From an uncultured Bryobacteraceae bacterium (GTDB taxonomy: Bacteria; Acidobacteriota; Terriglobia; Bryobacterales; Bryobacteraceae), in the NCBI GenBank assembly GCA_937924525.1, contig CALDSU010000005.1, positions 682,001 to 746,000 of the forward strand: a DNA stretch of 64,000 nt, given 5' to 3'. A model generated the notes under the pieces. The model was not told the origin of the DNA, did not search any database, and saw only the letters and a program-made list of their open reading frames with translations. Both the position numbers and the translations under genes were made by a program. Positions 45,596 to 56,134 of the stretch are shown here, piece by piece; position 1 is the stretch's first letter, and each line of letters starts with the position of its first letter.

Positions 45596-46330
45596 GTGGC
45601 CATTACCGGAGTACATCCCGTGCTCGAGGCGTTGAAAAGCGGACGCCCGGTGGAACGGATCGCGCTACTCAAGGGAGGGGGCGCGCGCCTCCAGGAGATC
45701 GTCGACCGCGCCCGGCAGCGGTCCATCCCCGTACGGTTTGAAGATCGCGCGGCGCTCGACCGCCTGGCGGGGACGGCGGCGCACCAGGGGGTCGTCGCCC
45801 TGGCCGCGGCCCACCGCTACGCTTCGCTGGAGGACCTGCTGGAGCGCGCGCGGTTGCTCGTGCTGCTGGACGGCGTGGAAGATCCGCATAACCTCGGCGC
45901 CATCGTCCGCACCGCGCACGCCGCCGGCGCCGACGCCGTGGTGGTGCCGGAACGCCGGGCCGCCGGCCTGACCGAGACCGTGGCGAAGGCCGCCGCCGGC
46001 GCGCTGGAGCACCTGCCGGTCGCGCGGGTGGTGAATCTCGCGCGCGCGATCGAACAACTGAAGGAGCGCCGGTTCTGGGTCTACGGCCTCGACGAGCGGG
46101 GCAGCGAGGAATACGACCGGATCGCCTACGCCGAGCCCACCGCCTTGGTCTTCGGCGGCGAGGGCAAAGGCCTGCACGAGGGGATCAAGAAACACTGCGA
46201 CGTACTGGTCCGCATCCCAATGGCCGGGCAGATTCCGTCGCTCAACGTGTCGGTGGCGGCGGGAGTGGTGTTGTTCGAGTGGCGGCGCCGGATGCGGCGG
46301 CAGCTTCAGGGACTCGGGCGCGCAGATTGA
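45596..46330 (+). CDS. rlmB: 23S rRNA 2'-O-ribose methyltransferase RlmB-like (SpoU family)
   Basis: 244 residues with a GTG start at the predicted transcript start. N-terminal substrate-binding domain ITGVHPVLEALKSGRPVERI, SPOUT catalytic domain with LVLLDGVEDPHNLGAIVRTAHAAGADAVVVP, NxxG motif, and C-terminal ALVFGGEGKGLHEGIKKHCD and IPMAGQIPSLNVSVAAGVVLFE. Uses S-adenosylmethionine to methylate a guanosine or similar in rRNA. Assigned to RlmB by overall match; TrmH-like alternatives possible. Confidence 0.92.
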   Translation: MAITGVHPVLEALKSGRPVERIALLKGGGARLQEIVDRARQRSIPVRFEDRAALDRLAGTAAHQGVVALAAAHRYASLEDLLERARLLVLLDGVEDPHNLGAIVRTAHAAGADAVVVPERRAAGLTETVAKAAAGALEHLPVARVVNLARAIEQLKERRFWVYGLDERGSEEYDRIAYAEPTALVFGGEGKGLHEGIKKHCDVLVRIPMAGQIPSLNVSVAAGVVLFEWRRRMRRQLQGLGRAD

Positions 46331-46446
46331 GGGCCCACAAGTCGCCACCCAGCCCTGGTCTTCACCCGGACGGGAGGAAACGCATGGCGTGCGTGAAAGG
46401 CTGTCCCGCCGTGGCCCGCAAGGCGGGGGGCAACCGCGCCGGTTCC

Positions 46447-46875
46447 TTACTGGGGCAGGGTGACGGACTGGTGCCCGACCAACTGCCACTGGCCGCGCTT
46501 GTTGGCCCAGAAACGCAGGTACCGCATCTCGCGCGGGGCCGTCTCGCCGCGGGCCGCGATCACCATGGTGACCTTCGCCGCCACGGCGGCGGTGTTGCCG
46601 AAAGGCCGCACGGTCATCTCGTGAATCTGAATAGACTCGTATTTCCGGGTCCCGTCCTTGAGCGAAGCGATGAACTTCGCCTTGTCATCCACGACGCCGT
46701 TGGAGTGCGTGTAGATCATATCGTCGGCCAGGATCTTTTCCAGCGCGGCGTAGTCCTGCTTCGTCACCGCCTCGCCGAACTGTTCTTCCGCCTTGCGCAG
46801 CACGTCCTCGGTTTGCGCCATCGCCGTTCCCGCCAGCAAGACCGTCAGGCCCGCCGCCGGCATCCATCGCCTCAC
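46447..46875 (-). CDS. DUF4440/NTF2-like secreted protein, copy 1
   Basis: 142 residues with signal peptide (MRRWMPAAGLTVLLAGTAMAQ). Mature domain: AEEQFGEAVTKQDYAALEKILADDMIYTHSNGVVDDKAKFIASLKDG then beta strands ending WANKRGQWQLVGHQSVTLPQ, an NTF2-like (SnoaL/DUF4440) cone fold. Paralogue of the gene just upstream on the same strand (matching YTHS, K-YL-ALR, QLVGHQS). Substrate unknown. Putative operon of two. Confidence 0.85.
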   Translation of the reverse strand: MRRWMPAAGLTVLLAGTAMAQTEDVLRKAEEQFGEAVTKQDYAALEKILADDMIYTHSNGVVDDKAKFIASLKDGTRKYESIQIHEMTVRPFGNTAAVAAKVTMVIAARGETAPREMRYLRFWANKRGQWQLVGHQSVTLPQ

Positions 46876-46894
46876 GATTTTCTTCCTCCGTCGC

Positions 46895-47407
46895 TCAGTT
46901 TGGCAGGCGGGCCGACTGGTGGCCCACCAGTTGCCAGCCCCCTCTGTTTTTCTTCCAGACGTGCAGGAACCGCAGCATGTTGTCGAAAGGTTTGCCCTGC
47001 GTGTTCCCGGTCATGCGGACCTTGGCCGCCACCATCGCGGTCTTGCCGCGGACGCGGACGTTCATCTCTTCGAACTGGATCGTGTCGTACTTCTGGCGGC
47101 CGCTCCGCAGCGCCTGCAGATACTGGGCCTTGTCCTCGGCCAGCCCGGTGGAGTGAGTGTAGATCAGATCGGCGGCCAGGATCTGTTCGAGCCGGACGAA
47201 GTCGTTCCGGCAGACGGCGGCCGCCCACTCTCGCTCCGCCTGCTCGACCTGTCCCGTCACCTTCCTGCCAGCCTCGCCGGGTTCTGATGGATCGCGATGC
47301 ATGGTTGCCTGCGCCGGATCGATGCCCCGCACGCCCGTGGGCTGCGCCTCCTGAGGGGCCGCCCCCGCACACAGCACGCTGCACGACAAAAGAATGGCTA
47401 GGCGCAT
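46895..47407 (-). CDS. DUF4440/NTF2-like secreted protein, copy 2
   Basis: 170 residues from the ATG giving a signal peptide (MRLAILLSCSVLCAGAAP). A longer N-terminal linker, then VEQAEREWAAAVCRNDFVRLEQILAADLIYTHSTGLAEDKAQYLQALRSG and WKKNRGGWQLVGHQSARLPN, clearly homologous to the neighbouring copy. 19 bases separate the two genes. A tandem duplicate; no catalytic assignment. The promoter region is shared with divergent ggt. Confidence 0.82.
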   Translation of the reverse strand: MRLAILLSCSVLCAGAAPQEAQPTGVRGIDPAQATMHRDPSEPGEAGRKVTGQVEQAEREWAAAVCRNDFVRLEQILAADLIYTHSTGLAEDKAQYLQALRSGRQKYDTIQFEEMNVRVRGKTAMVAAKVRMTGNTQGKPFDNMLRFLHVWKKNRGGWQLVGHQSARLPN

Positions 47408-47434
47408 CCGGGAACCTCCGCAAATTGTCACGAC

Positions 47435-47450
47435 GCTTACAATAGTAAGC
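47435..47450. promoter_or_regulatory. Palindromic GCTTAC-AATA-GTAAGC operator overlapping ggt -10 box
   Basis: Perfect 6-bp inverted repeat with a 4-base centre, ending two bases before the ggt ATG. A TACAAT box (47438-47443) lies inside it and ends 9 bases before that ATG; a TACTAT also appears on the minus strand. It could be a repressor site for ggt and the divergent DUF4440 genes. Confidence 0.5.
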
Positions 47451-47452
47451 AT

Positions 47453-49129
47453 ATGCGAGAAACCGGGCTGGCGGCGCTGGGGCTGTTGCTGTGCGCGCCG
47501 CTGTTCGCCGCCCGCGAACCCGTCCGCGCCCGGCGCGCGATGGTCGTCACGCGCGAGGCCCGCGCCACCGAGGTGGGTATTCAGATTCTGAAGTCCGGCG
47601 GAAACGCCGTGGACGCGGCGGTGGCCATCGGCTTTGCGCTGGCGGTCACCCACCCTGCGGCCGGGAATCTGGGAGGCGGAGGTTTCTTGCTGGCCCGGAT
47701 GGCGGACGGCCGCGCAGCGTTTTTCGACTTCCGGGAGCGTGCGCCGTTGGCTGCCACGCGAGACATGTATCTGGACGAAGGCGGTCATCTGCGCGACTGG
47801 TCGCGGTTCGGGTACCTGGCTGCCGGTGTCCCCGGCGCCGTGAAGGGACTCGAAACAGCCCACAGCCGCTTCGGCCGTGCCCGGTGGGCGGACCTGTTGG
47901 CCCCCGCGATCCGCCTGGCGCGGGAGGGGTTTCCGCTCAGCTACGAACAAGCCCGATCCCTCCGCGATCACTGTGCCCTGTTCGAGGCGTTCCCCGAATC
48001 GCGGCGCATCTTCCTAAAGGGCGGTTTCTACTACGATCCCGGTGAGCGGTTCGTCCAGGCGGACCTGGCGCGGACGCTGGAACGGATTCGCGAGCATGGC
48101 GCCCGGGACTTCTACGAAGGCGAAACCGCACGGCTCCTGGCAGAGGACATGGCGGCCAACGGCGGGCTGATCACGCGCGAGGACCTGAAGCGGTACGCCG
48201 TGGTGGAACGCCCACCGCTCCGGGGCGCCTATCGCGGGTATGACATCCTGACCGCACCCCCGCCCAGTTCGGGCGGCATCGGGCTGTTGCAGATGCTCGG
48301 GATGCTGGAGGAGACCGAGTACTTCCGCGGCGGCGCGGGCTCGGCCGCCGTCATTCACTTGATGGCCGAGGTGCAGCGGCGTTTCTACGCCGACCGCAGC
48401 GTGCACCTGGCCGACCCGGAATTCCATCCGGTGCCGGTCAGCCGCCTGCTGGACCGGGCGTATCTCGCGGAGCGCCGGCGAAGCATCGACCCGGAACGCG
48501 CCACTCCATCGTCCGCGGTTCGCCCGGGCGCGGTGGCCGCCGCCGGACGCGAGCGCGCCGAGACCACGCATTACTCGGTCGTGGACGCGGAGGGCAACGC
48601 CGTGGCCGTCACCTACACGCTGAACGGCAGCTACGGCAGCGGCGTAACTCCGAAGGGGTTGGGATTTCTGCTCAACAACGAGATGGACGACTTTTCCGCC
48701 AGGCCCGGCGAGCCGAACCTGTATGGCGCGATCCAGGGCGAGGCGAACCGCGTCGAGCCGTACAAGCATCCCTTGTCCTCGATGACGCCTACCATCGTGT
48801 TGCGGGACGGTGCGCTGCGGCTGGTGTTGGGCTCGCCGGGCGGCACCACCATCATCAACACCGTCCTGGAAGTGCTGGTCAACGTCCTTGATTTCCGCAT
48901 GAATATCCAGCAGGCCGTCGAGTTTCCCCGTTTCCACCACCAGTGGATGCCGGATGAACTGCGGGTGGAGCGGGACGTGTCGCCGGACACCATCGCCCTG
49001 CTGAAGGCGCGCGGCCATCAGGTCCGCCTGGTCGAGAAGCAGGGAGAAGTCTGCGCTATTTTGTGGGACGGCAGTTGGCTGCAAGGCGCCGCCGACGGCC
49101 GTGTGGAGGCCACCGCGCTTGGCTACTGA
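47453..49129 (+). CDS. ggt: Gamma-glutamyltransferase
   Basis: 558 residues with a short hydrophobic N-terminus (signal-like, MRETGLAALGLLLCAPLFA). Large-subunit block GGNAVDAAVAIGFALAVTHPAAGNLGGGGF; autoprocessing nucleophile Thr371 in ETTHYSVVDAEGNAVAVTYTLN, which starts the small subunit; GLGFLLNNEMDDFS and LSSMTPTIVLRDG later. It transfers gamma-glutamyl groups from glutathione-type donors in the periplasm. It leads a tightly packed gene run. Confidence 0.96.
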   Translation: MRETGLAALGLLLCAPLFAAREPVRARRAMVVTREARATEVGIQILKSGGNAVDAAVAIGFALAVTHPAAGNLGGGGFLLARMADGRAAFFDFRERAPLAATRDMYLDEGGHLRDWSRFGYLAAGVPGAVKGLETAHSRFGRARWADLLAPAIRLAREGFPLSYEQARSLRDHCALFEAFPESRRIFLKGGFYYDPGERFVQADLARTLERIREHGARDFYEGETARLLAEDMAANGGLITREDLKRYAVVERPPLRGAYRGYDILTAPPPSSGGIGLLQMLGMLEETEYFRGGAGSAAVIHLMAEVQRRFYADRSVHLADPEFHPVPVSRLLDRAYLAERRRSIDPERATPSSAVRPGAVAAAGRERAETTHYSVVDAEGNAVAVTYTLNGSYGSGVTPKGLGFLLNNEMDDFSARPGEPNLYGAIQGEANRVEPYKHPLSSMTPTIVLRDGALRLVLGSPGGTTIINTVLEVLVNVLDFRMNIQQAVEFPRFHHQWMPDELRVERDVSPDTIALLKARGHQVRLVEKQGEVCAILWDGSWLQGAADGRVEATALGY

Positions 49130-49148
49130 AGAAAACGTCACTTCCGGT

Positions 49149-49996
49149 ATGGAACGGGTGCTGTCCACCCACCTCTTCGTCAACCAACACCTGACCGCCG
49201 CGTTGCTGGATCGCATCCAGCACGAGGGCATCCCCGCCGTGGAGTTGTTCCTCGCCCGCCAGCACCTGGACTGGCGGAACCGGAGTCAGGTTTCCGAACT
49301 AGGATTGTGGTTCCGCGACGCCGGCCTGCGGGTCCACTCGCTGCACCTGCCGATGCACAACGACGAATACTGGGGTCGCTCGGGCCCGCAATCAGTGCTG
49401 GACATCACCGAGCCCGTGAAATCCCGGCGGATTCCCATTGTCGATGAGCTGAAGCGGGCGCTGGAGGTTGCCGAAAAGATTCCCTGCCGCTTCGCGGTGC
49501 AGCATCTGGGCGTCAGCGGGCAGGAATACAGCGAGCGAGCCGTCGAGGCCGCCTTTACGGTCCTCGAGGAACTGACGCTTTTCGCCGGACAGCGGGGCGT
49601 GCGGATGCTGCTGGAGAACATCCCCAATGAACTGTCCTCGGCCGAACGCTTGCGCCGCTTCGCCGAGATCACGCACCTGGACCTTGATTTCGTGCTCGAC
49701 ACGGGACACGCCAATCTGCACGAGGGCGTGCCGGAGGCCTTCGGCGTGTTGGCGGAGCGCATCCGCTCGCTGCACGTGCACGACAACGACGGGCAGGCCG
49801 ATCAGCACCTGTTCCCGCTGGTCGCCGAGGGCGGCACGATCCCTTGGCCGCGCGTGATGAAGTTGCTGCGGTCGCGCCCCGGGCAGTATCCGCTGCTGCT
49901 GGAGTTGAAGGAAGTGGAAGGAATGAGCAAGCCGCTGGACCTGGTGAAACAGGTGTTTGACCGGCTGGAGAGCCTGCCTGGAGACGGCGAACCAGC

Positions 49997-50000
<4 letters not shown>
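49149..50000 (+). CDS. Sugar phosphate isomerase/epimerase (AP endonuclease 2-like TIM barrel)
   Basis: 283 residues from ATG ([10 protein letters not shown]); a TTG further upstream overlaps ggt and is not preferred. TIM-barrel with metal ligands suggested by Glu in LLENIPNE, D-x-GHA in [12 protein letters not shown]-x-HDN in SLHVHDNDG, and Glu in LLELKEVE, the usual xylose-isomerase-like four-ligand set. Substrate unknown; related enzymes isomerise or epimerise sugars. It overlaps asnS by 4 bases. Confidence 0.85.
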
Positions 50001-51394
<1,394 letters not shown>

Positions 51395-51400
51395 CTGGAT

Positions 51401-52315
51401 ATGCGGCAATCCACCATCGCCATTATCGGCGCGCCGCTGGACTTGGGACAGGACCGGCGGGGTGTCGACATGGGGCCGTCCGCGGTGCGCGTGGCGAACC
51501 TGCACCGGCGTCTGGGCGCACTGGGCTACCAGGTGGACGATCTGGGCAACGTGGCGGTGGATCAGCGGGAGAGCCTGCCGGAGGGTCCGGCGCGGGCGCG
51601 GTACCTGCCGCAGATCGCCGAAACCTGCCGGAGGGTGGGTTTGATGGTGGACAAAGCGCTGGCGGGCGGCAAAGCGCCGCTGGTGCTGGGCGGCGATCAC
51701 TCGGTGGCGGTGGGAACGGTGGCGGGAGTCGCGCGCCACTTGCGCAAGCAGCGGCGCAAAGCCGGCGTTATTTGGATCGATGCGCACGCGGACATGAACA
51801 CCCCCGAAACCTCGCCCAGCGGCAACGTGCACGGCATGCCGCTGGCCTGCTGTATCGGACGGGGGCCTCGCGAACTCGCCGGGCTCTTCGGCTTTGCGCC
51901 GAAGGTGCAGCCGGAGAACGTCGCGCTGGTCGGCATTCGCGACGTGGACGAGGCCGAGCGCGGCCCCGTCCATCAGTCCGGCGTGCGCGTCTTCACCATG
52001 CGGGACATCGACGAGCGCGGCATGAAGGAAGTGATGGCGGAGGCGATCCAGGCCGCCTCCGACGGTACGGCGGGGATTCATCTGTCCCTGGACATGGACT
52101 TCGTGGACCCGCGCGAAGCGCCGGGGGTGGGCACCCCCGTACGCGGCGGCGGCACCTACCGCGAAGCGCACCTGGCCATGGAACTGATCAACGACGCCGG
52201 CAACCTGCTCTCGATGGAGGTGGTGGAAGTCAACCCGGTGATCGACGAATCGAACCGGACCGCCGATCTGGCCGTCGAGCTGATTATGTCGGCGATGGGA
52301 AAGAGGATTCTTTGA
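51401..52315 (+). CDS. rocF: Arginase
   Basis: 304 residues. Binuclear manganese ligands are in GGDHSVAVG, WIDAHADMNTPETSPSGNVHGMP and LSLDMDFVDPREAPGVGTPV. It hydrolyses arginine to ornithine and urea. The SGNVHGMP arrangement and SLDMDFVDP fit arginase rather than agmatinase. The TGA overlaps the TTG start of ddl. Position among asnS and ddl is not a standard arginine-catabolic operon. Confidence 0.94.
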   Translation: MRQSTIAIIGAPLDLGQDRRGVDMGPSAVRVANLHRRLGALGYQVDDLGNVAVDQRESLPEGPARARYLPQIAETCRRVGLMVDKALAGGKAPLVLGGDHSVAVGTVAGVARHLRKQRRKAGVIWIDAHADMNTPETSPSGNVHGMPLACCIGRGPRELAGLFGFAPKVQPENVALVGIRDVDEAERGPVHQSGVRVFTMRDIDERGMKEVMAEAIQAASDGTAGIHLSLDMDFVDPREAPGVGTPVRGGGTYREAHLAMELINDAGNLLSMEVVEVNPVIDESNRTADLAVELIMSAMGKRIL

Positions 52316-53289
52316 AGACACGCGTCGCCTTGTTGTTCGGCGGCCGGAGCGGGGAGCACGAGGTGTCCGTGCGGTCCGCCCGGTCGGTCCGGGAAGGGCT
52401 GGAAGCCGGACCGTTCGAAGTGATGCCGTATTTCATCAGTGCGGAAGGCAAGTGGGACCCGCGCCCGATCGCTCCTGAGCCCGGCGCGAATCCGGGCATC
52501 GATGTGGTGTTCCCCGTCCTGCATGGCACCTATGGCGAAGACGGCACGGTGCAGGGACTGCTGGAGCTCGCCGATCTGCCCTACGTGGGGGCGGGCGTCA
52601 TGGCCTCCGCCGTGGCGATGGACAAGGACATGATGAAGCGGATTTGCCGCGACCGGGGCTTGCCGATTGTCGAGTACGCGGTGCTGTGGCGGGACGATCT
52701 GGACGCCGGGCGCGTCGAGCGCGCGTTGCCCTATCCCATGTTCGTCAAGCCCGCCAACCTGGGTTCTTCCGTGGGCATCTCAAAGGTGCGGAACCGGGCG
52801 GAACTGGAGACCGCGCTGGCGCGGGCGGCGCAATACGACCGCAAGGTGGTGGTGGAGCGCGGCGTCCCGGGCCGGGAGTTCGAGTGTTCGGTGCTTGGCA
52901 ACGCGCGTCCGGAAGCTTCGCTGCCGTGCGAGATCCTGCCGTCGCGGGAGTTCTACGACTACGAAGACAAGTACCTGCTGGATCAGGCCCGCCTCCAGGC
53001 GCCGGCCGACGTACCTTCCGTGACGGCGGAGGAAATCCGGAGGCTTGCCGTCGAGGCGTACCTGGCGGTCGGGTGCGAGGGGATGGCCAGAGTGGATTTC
53101 CTGATGCAAAACGATACCGGCCAGTTGTACGTCAATGAAGTGAACACCATTCCCGGGTTCACGTCGATCAGCATGTACCCGAAGATGTGGGAGGTTTCCG
53201 GGCTGCCCTTTCCGCGACTGGTCGAACGGCTGGTGGAGCTGGCGCTGGAGCGCCACGCGGAAAAGAAAGCGACCAAGTTCACCCGATGA
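52312..53289 (+). CDS. ddl: D-alanine--D-alanine ligase
   Basis: 325 residues from a TTG that overlaps the arginase stop (the frame is open far upstream in arginase, but conserved sequence starts at RVALLFGGRSGEHEVSVRSA). ATP-grasp landmarks: HGTYGEDGTVQGLLE, FVKPANLGSSVGISKV, EFECSVLGN, EVNTIPGFTSISMYPKMW. The last motif is the D-Ala-D-Ala ligase signature. Makes the dipeptide for peptidoglycan. The stop overlaps the S41 protease start. Confidence 0.97.
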   Translation: MKTRVALLFGGRSGEHEVSVRSARSVREGLEAGPFEVMPYFISAEGKWDPRPIAPEPGANPGIDVVFPVLHGTYGEDGTVQGLLELADLPYVGAGVMASAVAMDKDMMKRICRDRGLPIVEYAVLWRDDLDAGRVERALPYPMFVKPANLGSSVGISKVRNRAELETALARAAQYDRKVVVERGVPGREFECSVLGNARPEASLPCEILPSREFYDYEDKYLLDQARLQAPADVPSVTAEEIRRLAVEAYLAVGCEGMARVDFLMQNDTGQLYVNEVNTIPGFTSISMYPKMWEVSGLPFPRLVERLVELALERHAEKKATKFTR

Positions 53290-54749
53290 TCTGGCTGTTG
53301 CTGCTGCTGGGGATCGCTTTTCCGGCGTTCCCGCAAGATGCGGGCGACGACGAAGCGCTGGAGAAACACGTCAAAACGTTCGTCGACATCTTTGCGCTGG
53401 TGGAACAGGAAGCGGCTGACCCGGTGGATACGGACAAGGCGTTTTACCAAGGGGCCATTCCCGGGCTGTTGCGGCGCCTGGATCCGCACTCGGTCTTCCT
53501 GGAAAAGCAGCAATTCGACCAGCTCAAGCAATTACAAACCTCGATGCAAAAGGGGTTCGGCAGCGTCGTGAGCGTGGTCCCCGGGCGGGTGATTGTGCTG
53601 CAAGCGCTGCCCGGGACCCCGTCGGCCAAGGCGGGCATCGCGCCGGGCGACGAGATCCTGGTGATCAACGGCTACGATCTGTCCCGCCTGGAGATCGAGC
53701 AATTGATCGCGCTGCTCAGCCAGTCGCGGCGGCAGCAGGCGCGGCTGACGGTGCGGCGTCCGGGCAACGCCCGCTTGCTGGAATTCGTCCTGGTCCCGGA
53801 AGAATTGCAATCGCCGAGCGTGGACCGCGCCTTTCTGATCCAGTCCGGAATCGGATATGTCCGCGTGACGAGCTTCGATGAGAACACCGGGAGGTTGGTC
53901 CGCGAATCGATCGAGAAACTGGGCGGCGCTTCCCTACAGGGGCTGGTGCTGGATCTGCGCGGCAACCCGGGTGGGGTGTTGCCCGCCGCGCTCGAGACGG
54001 CGGCGCTGTTCCTGAAGCCCGGCCAGCGGTTGCTCAGCGTCCGCGGGCGGCGGGTGCCGGAGCAGGACAAGGCGGTCCCCCTGGGCGCGACCCCCTACGA
54101 ATTTCCCCTGGCTGTGCTGATCGACCAGAAAAGCGCCAGCGCTTCGGAGATCGTGGCAGGCGCGGTGCAAGACCATGATCGCGGCGTCGTGCTCGGGCAG
54201 CCCAGCTTCGGAAAGGGCCTAGTGGAAAGCGTCTATCCGCTGTCCTTTGACCACGGCTTGGCGCTCACGACCGCCCTTTACTACACCCCAAGCGGGCGGT
54301 CCATCCAGCGGCCGCTGGGCGAGGAGTTCGCCCTGTCGGAGACGTCGGCGAAGAACGACCGGGAGTTCAAGACCAGCGGCGGGCGGACCGTGCGGGGCGG
54401 CGGCGGCATCGTCCCGGACCACATCGTCTATCCCGACGCTCCCTCCCGGCTGCGCATGGTCCTGGAGGCGAGCGGCCTGATCACCTCCTTCGCCACGGAC
54501 TATTTAATCAGGAATCAGGCCGACGAGCGTTTTGAAGTGACTCCGGCGATTTTGGACGAGTTTCAGGTCTATTTGTCGCAACGCAACATCCGGCCGGGAC
54601 TGGCGGAATGGTCCCGCGAGCGCGAATTTGTGCAGACGCGCCTGAAAGCCGAGGTATTCAACCAGGCTTTCGGCGTCGAAAAAGGCGACGAGGTGGAGAT
54701 TCCGCGCGACCCGGTGGTGCGGAAGGCGCTCGAACTCATTGGTCAATAG
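53286..54749 (+). CDS. S41-family C-terminal processing peptidase
   Basis: 487 residues. Signal peptide (MIWLLLLLGIAFPAFPQ), N-terminal helical domain (about 20-80), PDZ domain (about 85-170, GSVVSVVPGRVIVLQALPGTPSAKAGIAPGDEILVINGYDL), and S41 catalytic domain with Ser in SASASEIVAGA and Lys in SFGKGLVES. It cuts periplasmic proteins at C-terminal ends, as in Prc/CtpA. ATG overlaps ddl by 4 bases. A long C-terminal helical extension follows the protease core. Confidence 0.95.
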   Translation: MIWLLLLLGIAFPAFPQDAGDDEALEKHVKTFVDIFALVEQEAADPVDTDKAFYQGAIPGLLRRLDPHSVFLEKQQFDQLKQLQTSMQKGFGSVVSVVPGRVIVLQALPGTPSAKAGIAPGDEILVINGYDLSRLEIEQLIALLSQSRRQQARLTVRRPGNARLLEFVLVPEELQSPSVDRAFLIQSGIGYVRVTSFDENTGRLVRESIEKLGGASLQGLVLDLRGNPGGVLPAALETAALFLKPGQRLLSVRGRRVPEQDKAVPLGATPYEFPLAVLIDQKSASASEIVAGAVQDHDRGVVLGQPSFGKGLVESVYPLSFDHGLALTTALYYTPSGRSIQRPLGEEFALSETSAKNDREFKTSGGRTVRGGGGIVPDHIVYPDAPSRLRMVLEASGLITSFATDYLIRNQADERFEVTPAILDEFQVYLSQRNIRPGLAEWSREREFVQTRLKAEVFNQAFGVEKGDEVEIPRDPVVRKALELIGQ

Positions 54750-54785
54750 GCTCGGACGGGGCTTCCCACCTCCGGCCGGTGGTGC

Positions 54786-54791
54786 GATAAT
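54786..54791 (+). promoter_or_regulatory. -10-like box (GATAAT) for glutamate dehydrogenase
   Basis: Lies 18 bases before ATGATG, with GGGGGA near the start codon, suggesting a short leader of about 12 bases with an SD-like site. Confidence 0.4.
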
Positions 54792-54809
54792 TCCCGTGGG
54801 GGAACTCCC

Positions 54810-56087
54810 ATGATGACGACCACGTTGTCCATGACTTTTGAACAGGAAACCAATCCCTGGCTCGCCGCCGAAGCGCGGTTCGATCAAGCAGCCGCCGAAC
54901 TGAACCTGGACGACGGCATGCGGAAGATCCTGAGTATGCCCACGCGGGAACTAACCGTCTATATTCCGGTGCAACTTGACGACGGGCGCCTGGAGGTGTT
55001 CACCGGCTACCGGGTGCAGCACTCGATCGCCCGCGGACCGGCCAAAGGAGGCATCCGCTACAGCCCGCAGGTGACGTTGGACGAAGTGCGCGCGCTGGCT
55101 TCCTGGATGACCTGGAAGTGCGCGGTGGTGAACATTCCGTTCGGCGGCGCCAAAGGAGGGGTGGTGTGCGATCCCCACGTTCTGTCCGACAGCGAACTGG
55201 AACGGATCACCCGGCGGTACGCGGCGGAACTGATGGATATCATTGGGCCGGAACGCGATATTCCCGCGCCGGACATGAACACGAACGAGCAGGTAATGGC
55301 GTGGTTCATGGACACCTATTCGATGCATGCGCGTCATACGGTGACGGCGGTGGTGACGGGAAAGCCGATGGACTTGGGCGGGTCCCGCGGGCGGGCGGAA
55401 GCCACCGGGCGAGGCTGCATGCTGGTGACGTTGAAGGCGCTGCGGCGCTTCGGGCTGTCGCCGGAGAACTGCCGGGTGGTGGTGCAGGGGTTTGGCAACG
55501 TGGGCGGCATGGCCGCCAAGCTGATGCGGCGCGCCGGATTCAAGATCGTCGCCATCATCGAATGGGACGGCGCGGTCTACAACCCCCACGGACTCGATGT
55601 GGAGGCTTTGCTGGCCCACCGGAAGGAGACCGGGTCCATTGTGGATTTTCCGGGCGGCGAGAACATCGACCGCAACGAGGCGATGTTCCTCGAGTGTGAA
55701 GTGCTGCTGCCGGCGGCGACCGAGAACGCCATTACCAGCGAGAACGCCCACCGCATCCGGGCGAAGATTTTGTGCGAAGGCGCCAACGGCCCGACCACGC
55801 CGGTAGCCGACGAGATTCTGGCGGAAAAACGAGTCTTCGTCCTGCCGGACATCCTGGCGAACGCCGGCGGCGTGACGGTTTCGTATTTTGAATGGGTACA
55901 GGACCGGCAAGGCTTCTTCTGGAACGAGCAGTTGGTCAACGAGCGGCTGGCCGAGATCATGGACAGCAGTTTTGACGCGGTGGTGTCCTACGCGGACAAG
56001 CACCGGGTGAACAACCGGATCGCGGCGTACATGCTGGCGCTGGACCGGGTGGCGTTCGCCATCAAGCTGCGCGGCATCTACGCCTGA
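54810..56087 (+). CDS. gdhA: Glutamate dehydrogenase (Glu/Leu/Phe/Val dehydrogenase family)
   Basis: 425 residues. [10 protein letters not shown] contains the glutamate-binding Lys region, [20 protein letters not shown] the catalytic block, and [13 protein letters not shown] the NAD(P) GxGxxG. Length and [23 protein letters not shown] fit hexameric GDH of about 420 residues. It makes or breaks glutamate with 2-oxoglutarate and ammonium. It is separated from S41 by 60 bases with its own -10, so it is probably a separate transcript. Confidence 0.96.
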   Translation: MMTTTLSMTFEQETNPWLAAEARFDQAAAELNLDDGMRKILSMPTRELTVYIPVQLDDGRLEVFTGYRVQHSIARGPAKGGIRYSPQVTLDEVRALASWMTWKCAVVNIPFGGAKGGVVCDPHVLSDSELERITRRYAAELMDIIGPERDIPAPDMNTNEQVMAWFMDTYSMHARHTVTAVVTGKPMDLGGSRGRAEATGRGCMLVTLKALRRFGLSPENCRVVVQGFGNVGGMAAKLMRRAGFKIVAIIEWDGAVYNPHGLDVEALLAHRKETGSIVDFPGGENIDRNEAMFLECEVLLPAATENAITSENAHRIRAKILCEGANGPTTPVADEILAEKRVFVLPDILANAGGVTVSYFEWVQDRQGFFWNEQLVNERLAEIMDSSFDAVVSYADKHRVNNRIAAYMLALDRVAFAIKLRGIYA

Positions 56088-56100
56088 GGCGGGAGTTGGC

Positions 56101-56126
56101 GGGCGACCCGGTGCGCCGGGCCGCCC
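56101..56126. terminator. Strong hairpin between convergent gdhA and receptor genes
   Basis: GGGCGaCCCGG / CCGGGcCGCCC, an 11-bp stem with one A-C mismatch and a TGCG loop. It has no T run on either strand, so it may work with Rho or simply protect the 3' end. Confidence 0.5.
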
Positions 56127-56134
56127 GCGCGGCG

